Shown in pieces: positions 1-5,717 of a stretch of DNA of 6,687 nucleotides. Numbering within the stretch: the stretch's first letter is position 1; each line of letters begins with the position of its first letter. Made by a program: the position numbers and the translations under genes. Location: contig SKOL01000486.1 of assembly GCA_007120055.1 (NCBI GenBank), positions 1-6,687 of the forward strand, read 5' to 3'. The notes below the pieces were generated by a model. It ran no database searches, had not been told where the DNA came from, and worked only from the letters and a program-made list of their open reading frames with translations. This DNA comes from Anaerobacillus sp. Lineage in GTDB: Bacteria > Bacillota > Bacilli > Bacillales_H > Anaerobacillaceae.

Positions 1-330
1 GTTTTAGTTTTCAACTTACTGCAGTCCCTTTCTATCCTTCAAAACGGCATGAAAGTGTTCCGTGAATATGCGATTGATGGCATTACCGCAAATATTGAGC
101 ATTGTCGTGAAATGGTGGAGCAAAGTGTTGGAATTATTACAGCGATCAACCCTCACGTTGGCTATGAAGTAGCAGCACGTGTTGCTAAAGAAGCGATTCA
201 AACGAACCGCCCAGTACGAGAAATTTGTATTGAAAAAGGAATTTTATCTGAAGAAGAGTTAAACGTAATTTTAGATGCAAATGAAATGACAGCGCCTGGT
301 ATTGCTGGAGCCGATTTATTATTTAAATAG
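1..330 (+). CDS. aspA: Aspartate ammonia-lyase (aspartase), C-terminal part
   Basis: The first 109 codons read in frame from base 1 to a TAG stop at 328-330; the gene's start lies outside the window. Aspartase reversibly deaminates L-aspartate to fumarate and ammonia in the cytoplasm and belongs to the fumarase/aspartase superfamily. Visible landmarks are VFNLLQSLSIL at the window edge, the GITAN segment, the conserved VGIITAINPHVGYE stretch, and the EMTAPGIAGADLL tail, which resembles bacillary aspartases more than class II fumarases. The catalytic loop signature (GSSxMPxKxNP type) would lie upstream and cannot be checked. Fumarase C is the main alternative. In B. subtilis the region just upstream of maf carries sporulation/competence genes instead, so this neighbour is a local rearrangement. 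A hairpin directly downstream suggests the gene ends its own transcription unit. Confidence 0.85.
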   Translation, partial: VLVFNLLQSLSILQNGMKVFREYAIDGITANIEHCREMVEQSVGIITAINPHVGYEVAARVAKEAIQTNRPVREICIEKGILSEEELNVILDANEMTAPGIAGADLLFK

Positions 331-336
331 AAAAAC

Positions 337-393
337 GTAAGAAAAGCTTAGGGTGTTCAGTTCTAAGTTTTTCTTACCCTTTCAACCTTTTTT
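337..393 (+). terminator. Probable intrinsic terminator after aspA
   Basis: A 15-bp stem pairs 337-351 (GTAAGAAAAGCTTAG) with 363-377 (CTAAGTTTTTCTTAC), with one G-T wobble and an 11-base loop. It starts six bases after the aspA stop. The T-run is not immediate: CCCTTTCAACC comes first and six T follow at 388-393, so termination efficiency is uncertain. The stem is A/T-rich apart from its ends. The position right after a stop codon and before a 200-base leader supports a terminator role. Confidence 0.6.
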
Positions 394-440
394 GACGTTG
401 AAAATTAGAAAATTGAGTCGAAAAATTTACATAAAAGTAA

Positions 441-491
441 TTGAAATATTTGTACAATTTGGTATTCTAAAAGTAGTTTCCTTTGTACAAA
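441..491 (+). promoter_or_regulatory. Possible maf promoter with two TTTGTACAA palindromes
   Basis: TTGAAA (441-446) and TATTCT (463-468) are separated by 16 bases, a weak match to a sigma-A promoter. A near-palindrome ATTTGTACAATTT (448-460) sits inside the spacer, and a perfect 10-bp palindrome TTTGTACAAA (482-491) lies just downstream of the -10. The two TGTACA centres are 33 bp apart, about three helical turns, as expected for paired operators. I do not recognise the cognate regulator. Either part may be chance in such AT-rich DNA. Confidence 0.25.
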
Positions 492-589
492 TAGTTCTTC
501 GCATTGCGAGTGAAAAATCGTTGCCTGGATAGTAAAGTGTGCCGAGTGACGAGCTATTAAAAAAATCTATTTTGCAAAGGAGAATCTCC

Positions 590-1168
590 GTGAAAAAACT
601 CATTTTAGCCTCTGGCTCACCTCGTCGTAAGCAGCTGCTCGAGCAAGCGCAGCTCGAATTTTCTATTTCCACTAGCTCAGTTGACGAATCTTTTAACCAA
701 ACCGAAACTCCAGATCAAGTAGTTGAACAACTTGCAGAAAGAAAAGCACGTGATGTTTTTTTGCGTCACGAAGACTGTATTATTATTGGAGCAGATACAA
801 TTGTTTCTATAAATGGCGAGATTTTGGGAAAGCCTAATAATGAAGAAGAAGCAAAAGAAATGCTCCGCCTTCTTTCGGGAAAAAATCATGAAGTGTATAC
901 AGGTGTAGCGATCATATCCGATGAAAAAACGTTCAGTTTTCATGAAAGAACGGTTGTTTCATTTTTGCCGTTAGAAGAGAGTGATATTGAAAGCTATATT
1001 GCAAGTGGCGAGCCTTTTGATAAGGCGGGATCATATGGAATTCAAGGGTTAGGTGCACTATTCGTCAATAAAATCGATGGTTGTTATTTTAATGTTGTCG
1101 GCTTACCGTTAGCGAGGACAGTGAGAGAGTTAAAAAACTTTCAACACTTAATTCGTAATCGGGAGTAG
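590..1168 (+). CDS. maf: Maf-family nucleotide pyrophosphatase (dTTP/UTP type)
   Basis: This encodes a 192-residue cytoplasmic Maf protein, close to the usual length of about 190. The family hydrolyses non-canonical and some canonical nucleoside triphosphates to the monophosphate and pyrophosphate. Motifs in order are ASGSPRR (7-13), the catalytic GADT (67-70), GKP (80-82), LSGKNHEVYTG (95-105), DKAGSYGIQGLGALFV (144-159) and GLPL (171-174). The GIQG signature is typical of the YhdE-like dTTPase/UTPase subgroup rather than the m7GTP-specific YceF subgroup. The GTG at 590 is preferred because AAAGGAGA (576-583) lies six bases before it and the protein then starts MKKLILASGSPRR; an in-frame GTG at 539 would add 17 unconserved residues. 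B. subtilis Maf has been linked to septum inhibition on overexpression and lies beside mreB/minCD. radC follows 61 bp downstream and is probably co-transcribed. Confidence 0.93.
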   Translation: MKKLILASGSPRRKQLLEQAQLEFSISTSSVDESFNQTETPDQVVEQLAERKARDVFLRHEDCIIIGADTIVSINGEILGKPNNEEEAKEMLRLLSGKNHEVYTGVAIISDEKTFSFHERTVVSFLPLEESDIESYIASGEPFDKAGSYGIQGLGALFVNKIDGCYFNVVGLPLARTVRELKNFQHLIRNRE

Positions 1169-1224
1169 CAAATAACCTCCTTGTTTTACTCGATTGAAAT
1201 CGCTCTCCCGAAAAAAGGGAGGAG
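1160..1224 (+). promoter_or_regulatory. Maf-radC junction: hairpin covering the radC ribosome binding site
   Basis: The radC Shine-Dalgarno GGGAGGAG (1217-1224) is preceded by CTCTCCCG, so 1204-1209 can pair with 1217-1222 (six pairs, one G-T, seven-base loop) and hide the site. A competing pairing is possible: CGGGAG at 1160-1165, which abuts the maf stop codon, is exactly complementary to CTCCCG at 1205-1210. CCTCC at 1176-1180 can also pair with the SD. Ribosomes finishing maf would block the upstream partner, so radC translation could depend on maf translation. This is inferred from base pairing only. Confidence 0.35.
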
Positions 1225-1229
1225 TATGT

Positions 1230-1919
1230 ATGCAAGTGAAACCATTAATGATCCGTGATTTTCCCCATGGTGAAAGGCCGAGGGAACGCCTTTTAAAAGA
1301 AGGGTCGAAAACTTTATCAAATCAAGAGTTAATTGCTATTCTTTTAGGGACAGGAACGAAGCAAGAATCGGTGTTGCAGTTATCACAACGGATATTGCAT
1401 CACTTCAATGGTTTAAAACTTTTAAAAGAATCAACGGTTGAAGAGTTGAAAAAAATTAAAGGAATTGGTGATACGAAGGCGGTACAGCTTCTTGCGGCTA
1501 TTGAACTAGGAAGTAGAGTTCATAAGTTGCAAATGGAAGATCGCATCATCATTCGTTCACCTGAAGATGTATCTAATTATGTGATGGAAGATATGCGCTT
1601 TTTAACGCAAGAGCATTTCGTCTCTTTGTATTTAAATACGAAAAATCATGTCATTCACAAAAAAACAATTTTTATCGGAAGCTTGAATGCCTCGATCGTC
1701 CATCCACGCGAAGTATTCAAAGAAGCTTTCCGCTACTCCGCTGCGTCAATCATATGTCTTCATAATCACCCAAGTGGAGACCCGGCGCCAAGTAGAGAAG
1801 ACATTGAGGTGACAAAACGCCTTGTTGAGAGCGGAAAAGTCGTAGGAATAGAACTTTTAGACCACATCATTATCGGTGATCAAAAATTTGTGAGCTTAAA
1901 AGAGAAAGGGTATGTTTGA
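1230..1919 (+). CDS. radC: RadC family JAMM/MPN-domain protein
   Basis: This is a full-length RadC (YsxA in B. subtilis), 229 residues against about 230 in the family. The N-terminal part carries the conserved RDFPHGERPRERLL (9-22) and a helix-hairpin-helix segment with IKGIGDTKA (76-84). The C-terminal JAMM domain (about 105-229) has the metal-binding pattern H178-N-H180, then seven residues, S188 and D191. The family was named for a supposed DNA-repair role that was later withdrawn; the true biochemical function is unsettled, though the intact JAMM motif suggests a metal-dependent hydrolase fold. ATG 1230 is chosen because GGGAGGAG ends five bases before it and homologues begin near RDFP; an in-frame TTG at 1194 would bypass that strong site. 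In B. subtilis this gene sits directly before mreB; here a 610-bp repeat-filled gap intervenes. Confidence 0.93.
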   Translation: MQVKPLMIRDFPHGERPRERLLKEGSKTLSNQELIAILLGTGTKQESVLQLSQRILHHFNGLKLLKESTVEELKKIKGIGDTKAVQLLAAIELGSRVHKLQMEDRIIIRSPEDVSNYVMEDMRFLTQEHFVSLYLNTKNHVIHKKTIFIGSLNASIVHPREVFKEAFRYSAASIICLHNHPSGDPAPSREDIEVTKRLVESGKVVGIELLDHIIIGDQKFVSLKEKGYV

Positions 1920-1920
1920 T

Positions 1921-2040
1921 GTAATTTACAATTTACAATGTAAAATTAAAAATTTGTGAGGGGGAAGCTACGGAGTTTTCTTTACATCTTCTTAGTACAG
2001 CCTTCAAAATTTGAGTTTATACTCTCCATTGTAAATTGCT
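1921..2040. repeat. Inverted-repeat element, heptamer-rich ends
   Basis: A 120-bp non-coding element has perfect 12-base terminal inverted repeats: CAATTTACAATG at 1929-1940 and CATTGTAAATTG at 2027-2038. Its left half, read on the minus strand, has the order CCGTAGC, CTCAC, ATTTTT, ATTTTACATTG. This closely matches the right half of the minC-minD element (CGTAGC, CTCA, AAATTTTT, ATTTTACATTG at about 5768-5819). The two are therefore probably copies of one family. No target-site duplication was found and there is no transposase. Confidence 0.65.
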
Positions 2041-2088
2041 TAAGCATGATGAATGTTAACATTTATTCTCACATTGGTTGAAAAAGGT

Positions 2089-2375
2089 GCTTCGAAGTGC
2101 TACATACAAAAATTCTAAATTTTGAATTGTGAATTGTATATTCGCTTCGAAGCATTACATTCTAATAACTCAACACTCAAATTCAAAACTGATAGTTAAA
2201 AATTGGCATCCGAATTAGGCACATCGAAGCATTGCTTATAAACATTCTAAATTGTACATTGTAAATTGTAGCTTCGAAGCATTACAATCAACAACTCAAA
2301 ATTCAACACTCAACACTCAAAACTGGTACACCAAAGCAATACCCACAAGAATTGTAAATTGTAAATTGCAAATTC
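2089..2375 (+). repeat. Tandem repeat block with GCTTCGAAGC palindromic cores
   Basis: The 10-bp palindrome GCTTCGAAGC occurs at 2144-2153 and 2271-2280, each time continued by ATTACA, giving a 127-bp period. Each copy runs core, a CAACACT-type tract (about 2167-2190 and 2292-2323), a second degenerate core (ACATCGAAGCATTGC at 2221-2235; ACACCAAAGCAATAC at 2328-2342), then an ATTGTAA-type tract. A partial third copy at 2089-2143 begins GCTTCGAAGTGCTAC. The A/T tracts show a 7-bp period, for example ATTGTAA-ATTGTAA-ATTGCAA at 2351-2371. No coding potential is seen. Confidence 0.7.
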
Positions 2376-2445
2376 AAAGAAATTGTCAGTAAATTTACAT
2401 TTACATTTCGTTTTCAAATCTCTATCCTTTTTTATTTATTTTTAG

Positions 2446-2451
2446 TATAAT
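2446..2451 (+). promoter_or_regulatory. Probable mreB promoter, -10 box
   Basis: A perfect TATAAT stands 78 bases before the mreB start, after a T-rich tract. The region at -35 (TATCCT at 17-bp spacing) is a poor match, and no TG lies just before the box for an extended -10. Recognition would lean on the -10 and the A/T-rich upstream DNA, or on an activator. The site lies downstream of the repeat block, so the mre genes could be transcribed independently of maf-radC. No convincing sigma-H site was found. Confidence 0.45.
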
Positions 2452-2529
2452 AAAGGTTATGGATTTAATAATACCTCATGAAATTACATAAATAGCGATT
2501 TACGCTTTCCATTGAAGGGAGATACATAG

Positions 2530-3567
2530 ATGTTTGGTGGTTTTTCAAAGGATTTAGGAATCGATTTAGGTACTGCAAATACACTCGTATACGTGAAGGG
2601 AAAAGGTGTGATTGTCCGTGAACCTTCTGTAGTAGCGATTCGTACAGATACAGGGACAATTGAAGCTGTTGGTAATGATGCAAAAAATATGATTGGGCGT
2701 ACGCCAGGCAATATTGTTGCGGTTCGTCCGATGAAAGATGGAGTTATTGCTGACTTTGATACAACGGCGACGATGATGAAATATTTCATTAGACAAGCTC
2801 AGAAAAATAGATCTATTTTTACGCGTAAACCGAATGTAATGGTTTGTGTTCCTTCAGGAATTACAGCTGTTGAAAAGCGTGCAGTAGAAGATGCAACAAA
2901 ACAAGCCGGAGCAAGAGAAGCATATACGATTGAAGAGCCGTTTGCAGCAGCCATTGGTGCTGATCTGCCTGTGTGGGAGCCGACTGGTAGTATGGTTGTT
3001 GACATTGGTGGAGGAACGACAGAGGTGGCAATTATTTCTCTAGGAGGAATTGTGACAAGTCAGTCGATTCGCGTAGCTGGTGATGAAATGGATGACTCAA
3101 TTATTCAGTACATTAAGAAAGTTTATAATTTAATGATTGGTGAGCGCACAGCAGAAGCAATTAAATTCGAGATTGGTTCAGCAGGTACCCCTGATGGAAT
3201 CGAAGATATGGATATTCGTGGTCGAGACTTAGTGACTGGTTTACCGAAAACAATTACAATCACGGCAACAGAAATTGCCGAGGCGCTTGCTGATACAGTT
3301 AACACAATTATTGAATCAGTGAAAAATACATTAGAAAAGTCACCACCTGAATTAGCGGCTGATATTATGGATCGCGGCATTGTTTTAACTGGTGGTGGTG
3401 GATCATTACGTAATTTGGATCGTGTTTTAAGTGATGAGACACATATGCCTGTATTAGTAGCGGAAAATCCATTAGATTGTGTAGCCCTAGGAACGGGAAG
3501 AGCGTTAGAAAATCTTCATTTATTCCGTTCGAAGGCTGGAATAACAGTACGTTCAAATCGGAAGTAA
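2530..3567 (+). CDS. mreB: Rod shape-determining protein MreB (bacterial actin)
   Basis: This 345-residue protein is the actin-like ATPase that forms short membrane-bound filaments directing lateral peptidoglycan synthesis by the elongation complex (RodA, PBP2-type enzymes, MreC, MreD, RodZ). The actin-fold nucleotide motifs are all present: phosphate-1 DLGTANT (12-18), PSGIT (108-112), [10 protein letters not shown] (135-144), phosphate-2 [10 protein letters not shown] (156-165) and the adenosine loop [11 protein letters not shown] (283-293). Bacilli often carry the paralogues Mbl and MreBH; adjacency to mreC and mreD makes this the MreB proper. ATG 2530 is preceded by GAAGGGAG (2514-2521) at eight bases. 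The tail after residue 335 is slightly longer than in B. subtilis MreB (about 337 residues). mreC begins 13 bp after the stop, so the two are co-transcribed. Confidence 0.97.
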   Translation: MFGGFSKDLGIDLGTANTLVYVKGKGVIVREPSVVAIRTDTGTIEAVGNDAKNMIGRTPGNIVAVRPMKDGVIADFDTTATMMKYFIRQAQKNRSIFTRKPNVMVCVPSGITAVEKRAVEDATKQAGAREAYTIEEPFAAAIGADLPVWEPTGSMVVDIGGGTTEVAIISLGGIVTSQSIRVAGDEMDDSIIQYIKKVYNLMIGERTAEAIKFEIGSAGTPDGIEDMDIRGRDLVTGLPKTITITATEIAEALADTVNTIIESVKNTLEKSPPELAADIMDRGIVLTGGGGSLRNLDRVLSDETHMPVLVAENPLDCVALGTGRALENLHLFRSKAGITVRSNRK

Positions 3568-3580
3568 GTAGGTGTGTTCA

Positions 3581-4459
3581 ATGCCCCAATTTTTCTCAAA
3601 TAAAAGACTAATAGTGCTCCTCGTTAGTATTATTCTGTTGGTGGCATTAATTGGCTATTCCATGAGTGATCGACGAAGTTTAACATGGCCTGAGCAGTTC
3701 ATGAAAGACTCAGTGGGCTGGGTCCAGTCCGCATTTAATAAACCCGCTCATTACGTAGCGGGTTTATTTGAGAATCTTAATGAAATGAGAAACTTGTATG
3801 AAGAAAACAGAATCTTAAAAGCACATTTAGACGACTATGCACAAATTGCCGTTGAAGTAAATGTTCTAAGACGGCAAAATAGTCATTTAAAAGATGCATT
3901 AGATATAAATGAAAGTCTTTTTGACCATGAGTTAAAGCCTGCCTTAGTTATTCATCGTTCTCCTGATCGTTGGAACGAGTTTATTGGTGTCAACAAGGGA
4001 GAACAACATGGCGTTGAAGTTGATATGGCAGTCATAACCTCCAAAGGTTTAGTAGGAAAAGTGAACAATGTGTCGCAGTTTACATCTACTGTACAGCTTC
4101 TTACTGATCATGACCGTACAAACCGGATTTCAGCTATGGTTGATGCTGAAGATAGTGAAGTATACGGCTTTATTGAAGGTTATGATGAACAAAAAGGAGC
4201 GCTAATGCTAAGGAAAATAGAAGCAGATGCCAAAATTGAAGTAGGACAAACGGTCATTACGTCAGGGTTAGGGGGCATATTCCCAAAAGGCTTGCACATA
4301 GGTGAAGTGATGAGTGTAGAAGCTGATGAATATGGTTTAACGAAAAATGCATATATTGAACCGTCAGCTAGTTTTCATAATTTAGATTATGTACTAATTA
4401 CAAAGCGCGGTGCTCCTACGATTGAAGCTAGTATATTAAACGACGGGGAGGGGGATTAA
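3581..4459 (+). CDS. mreC: Rod shape-determining protein MreC
   Basis: MreC is a bitopic membrane protein whose extracellular part scaffolds elongation-specific cell-wall synthases and links them to MreB through MreD. The 292 residues show a short cytoplasmic start, one transmembrane helix (about 9-27), a coiled coil (about 63-110, with ENLNEMRNLYEENRILK), and two beta-barrel subdomains (about 118-275) with the conserved RSPDRWNEFIGVNKG (126-140), VQLLTDHDRTNRISA (171-185) and TSGLGGIFPKGLHIGEV (227-243). Length agrees with B. subtilis MreC (about 290). ATG 3581 is chosen, with TAGGTG seven bases ahead; an in-frame GTG at 3572 with GGAAG upstream would add only MCS and cannot be excluded. A perfect 12-bp hairpin lies inside codons 53-63. 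mreD starts one base after the stop. Confidence 0.95.
   Translation: MPQFFSNKRLIVLLVSIILLVALIGYSMSDRRSLTWPEQFMKDSVGWVQSAFNKPAHYVAGLFENLNEMRNLYEENRILKAHLDDYAQIAVEVNVLRRQNSHLKDALDINESLFDHELKPALVIHRSPDRWNEFIGVNKGEQHGVEVDMAVITSKGLVGKVNNVSQFTSTVQLLTDHDRTNRISAMVDAEDSEVYGFIEGYDEQKGALMLRKIEADAKIEVGQTVITSGLGGIFPKGLHIGEVMSVEADEYGLTKNAYIEPSASFHNLDYVLITKRGAPTIEASILNDGEGD
3737..3768 (+). terminator. Terminator-like hairpin inside mreC
   Basis: AATAAACCCGCT (3737-3748) and AGCGGGTTTATT (3757-3768) are perfect reverse complements around the 8-base loop CATTACGT. The inner seven pairs are GC-rich and the 3' arm ends GGGTTTATTTG, the layout of an A-tract/stem/T-tract intrinsic terminator. It lies 156 bases into mreC, covering codons 53-63 (NKPAHYVAGLF), so translating ribosomes would normally melt it. 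It could cause partial termination when mreC is poorly translated, lowering mreC/mreD relative to mreB. The function is inferred; the structure is directly visible. Confidence 0.45.
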
Positions 4460-4460
4460 T

Positions 4461-5021
4461 ATGATTCGCTTTCTCCTTCCCTTTTTTATTTTCCTTCTTT
4501 TTATTATAGAAGGGACCGTTTTCCAAGTCTTCTCACCAGACCGTTTTGGGTCTGAAGCAATCATTATTCCTCGCTTTGCCTTTATAGTTGTTATCGTAAT
4601 TACGATTTTTTTAGGTAGAACAACTGGAGGTATTTATGCTATTGTTTTAGGTTTATTTCAAGATGTAATTTATACACATGTCCTTGGTATTTATATTTTT
4701 AGTATGTTTTTTACAGCATATTTGCTAGGATTTACATATAAAATCTTTCAAAAAAATTTATACTTATTAATTATAACCGCAGTTTTTGGAACGCTTGTTC
4801 TTGACTATCTTGTGTACGGAATTCATTTAATGGTCGGAATAACGAACCTTGTTCATGAACAATTTTTTTATGAACGACTTTTACCAAGTTTAGTTGTAAA
4901 TAGTGTATTTATGATTATTATTGCCTTTCCACTGCGAAAGTTTTTATTATTTTTGCAAAAAAGTGACGATGTTGAAGAAAAAATAAACAAAATAAAAAAG
5001 GATTTTAGGTGGCAACGTTGA
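4461..5021 (+). CDS. mreD: Rod shape-determining protein MreD
   Basis: MreD is a polytopic membrane protein of the elongation complex that partners with MreC. The 186-residue product is highly hydrophobic with five to six predicted helices (about 3-23, 34-52, 57-74, 75-96, 100-125 and 143-165) and a basic, lysine-rich cytoplasmic tail ending KKDFRWQR. Family landmarks include the early FFIFLLFIIEG helix, the GGIYAIVLGLFQDVIYTHVLGIY segment (56-78, resembling the G-x-x-D region of MreD) and the final helix with PLRKFL. It is a little longer than B. subtilis MreD (about 172), mainly through the tail. GGGGAGGGGG (4445-4454), inside the mreC end, supplies its ribosome binding site six bases before ATG, and the one-base gap to mreC suggests translational coupling. 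Confidence 0.92.
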   Translation: MIRFLLPFFIFLLFIIEGTVFQVFSPDRFGSEAIIIPRFAFIVVIVITIFLGRTTGGIYAIVLGLFQDVIYTHVLGIYIFSMFFTAYLLGFTYKIFQKNLYLLIITAVFGTLVLDYLVYGIHLMVGITNLVHEQFFYERLLPSLVVNSVFMIIIAFPLRKFLLFLQKSDDVEEKINKIKKDFRWQR

Positions 5022-5051
5022 ATATAGGAAAGTTGAGGTGAACTTTGGACC

Positions 5052-5717
5052 ATGCAAAAAACAAACTATGTTACGGTTAGAGGAACCAAAGAAGGCCTAA
5101 TTTTATATCTAAACGACGAGTGTTCGTTTTCTGAATTAGTTAAGGAGCTTGAAGAAAAGCTTTCATCGAAATATTCTCAAACACGAGAAGGACCGGCCGT
5201 TGAAGTGAAAGTATCAGTCGGCAATCGTTATTTAACTGTGGAGCAAACAGAGCAAATTAAAACCGTGATTAACGATAGGAAAAATTTGGTGATCAACACC
5301 ATTGATTCAAATGTAATTACCAAAGAAGATGCGGAAATCTTAAGGAAAGAGGCGCAAACATCAACGGTTGTTAAAGTAATTCGTTCAGGACAAGTGTTAC
5401 AAATACAAGGGGACCTTCTTCTGTTAGGTGACGTAAATCCAGGTGGAACCGTGATGGCAACCGGAAATATTTATGTAATGGGAGTTTTGCGTGGTATTGC
5501 CCATGCAGGGTGTGATGGGAATGAAGATTCAGTGATCACGGCGTCGAAAATGGAACCATCGCAGCTTCGTATTGCTGATGTTGTCAACCGCTCCCCAGAT
5601 ACGAAAGATAATGAAGTTCATGAAATGGAATGCGCTTATATCGGTAAAGACAATAAGATTGCGATCGAACGTGTCCAACATATGGGGAAATTGCGTCCGA
5701 AAATAACAAACGTTTAA
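5052..5717 (+). CDS. minC: Septum site-determining protein MinC
   Basis: MinC is the FtsZ-polymerisation antagonist recruited to the membrane by MinD, preventing division near the poles and new septa. The 221 residues split into an N-terminal FtsZ-interacting domain (about 4-100, starting YVTVRGTKEGLILYL) and a C-terminal beta-helix (about 105-215) with the MinD-contacting RSGQ (111-114), GDLLLLGDVNPGGTV (120-134), GNIYVMGVLRGIAHAG (138-153) and RIADVVNRSPD (173-183). B. subtilis MinC is about 226 residues. ATG 5052 follows GAGGTGA (5035-5041) at a longish ten bases; no in-frame start lies between it and an upstream stop at 5034. It begins 30 bp after mreD and is probably in the same operon. 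Unlike the usual close minC-minD packing, 124 bp separate it from minD. Confidence 0.95.
   Translation: MQKTNYVTVRGTKEGLILYLNDECSFSELVKELEEKLSSKYSQTREGPAVEVKVSVGNRYLTVEQTEQIKTVINDRKNLVINTIDSNVITKEDAEILRKEAQTSTVVKVIRSGQVLQIQGDLLLLGDVNPGGTVMATGNIYVMGVLRGIAHAGCDGNEDSVITASKMEPSQLRIADVVNRSPDTKDNEVHEMECAYIGKDNKIAIERVQHMGKLRPKITNV

Larger units (their letters stand above)
1920..2529. other. Gene-free radC-mreB gap filled by repeats
   Basis: No credible coding region exists in these 610 bases on either strand; stops are dense and no RBS-start pair leads anywhere. The contents, left to right, are an inverted-repeat element (1921-2040), a short spacer with the 12-bp palindrome AATGTTAACATT (2052-2063), a tandem repeat block with GCTTCGAAGC cores (2089-2375), and the mreB leader with its promoter candidate (about 2376-2529). 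The outer edges of the two repeat blocks mirror each other: the 17-mer AATTTACAATTTACAAT at 1923-1939 is the exact reverse complement of 2351-2367. The whole 450-bp block could therefore be one composite insertion. Confidence 0.8.

Noticed and set aside
539..589. Upstream GTG start for maf giving a 209-residue protein
   Set aside because: The extra 17 residues are not conserved in Maf, and the strong AAAGGAGA sits between the two starts, correctly spaced for GTG 590.
1194..1229. TTG start for radC adding 12 residues
   Set aside because: The extension would run through the GGGAGGAG ribosome binding site itself; ATG 1230 matches the family N-terminus.
2052..2063. 12-bp palindrome AATGTTAACATT between repeat blocks as an operator
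   Set aside because: One or two 12-bp palindromes are expected by chance in this length, there is no second copy and it is far from any promoter.
2089..2375. CRISPR array
   Set aside because: The repeats are degenerate, of unequal spacing, and the intervening sequence is itself repetitive; no constant spacers and no cas genes are present.
1921..2375. Insertion sequence or transposon remnant with transposase
   Set aside because: There are terminal inverted repeats, but no coding remnant and no clear target-site duplication at the edges, so only repeat status is claimed.
2452..2484. Sigma-H promoter (AAAGGTTAT ... GAAAT) before mreB
   Set aside because: The spacing of about 19 bases is too long for sigma-H and the downstream box is imperfect.
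2484..2789. Minus-strand ORF of 101 codons opposite mreB
   Set aside because: It lies antisense to the highly conserved mreB start, has no recognisable domain or RBS, and its composition mirrors the mreB codons; likewise the other minus-strand ORFs over mreB, maf, minC and minD.
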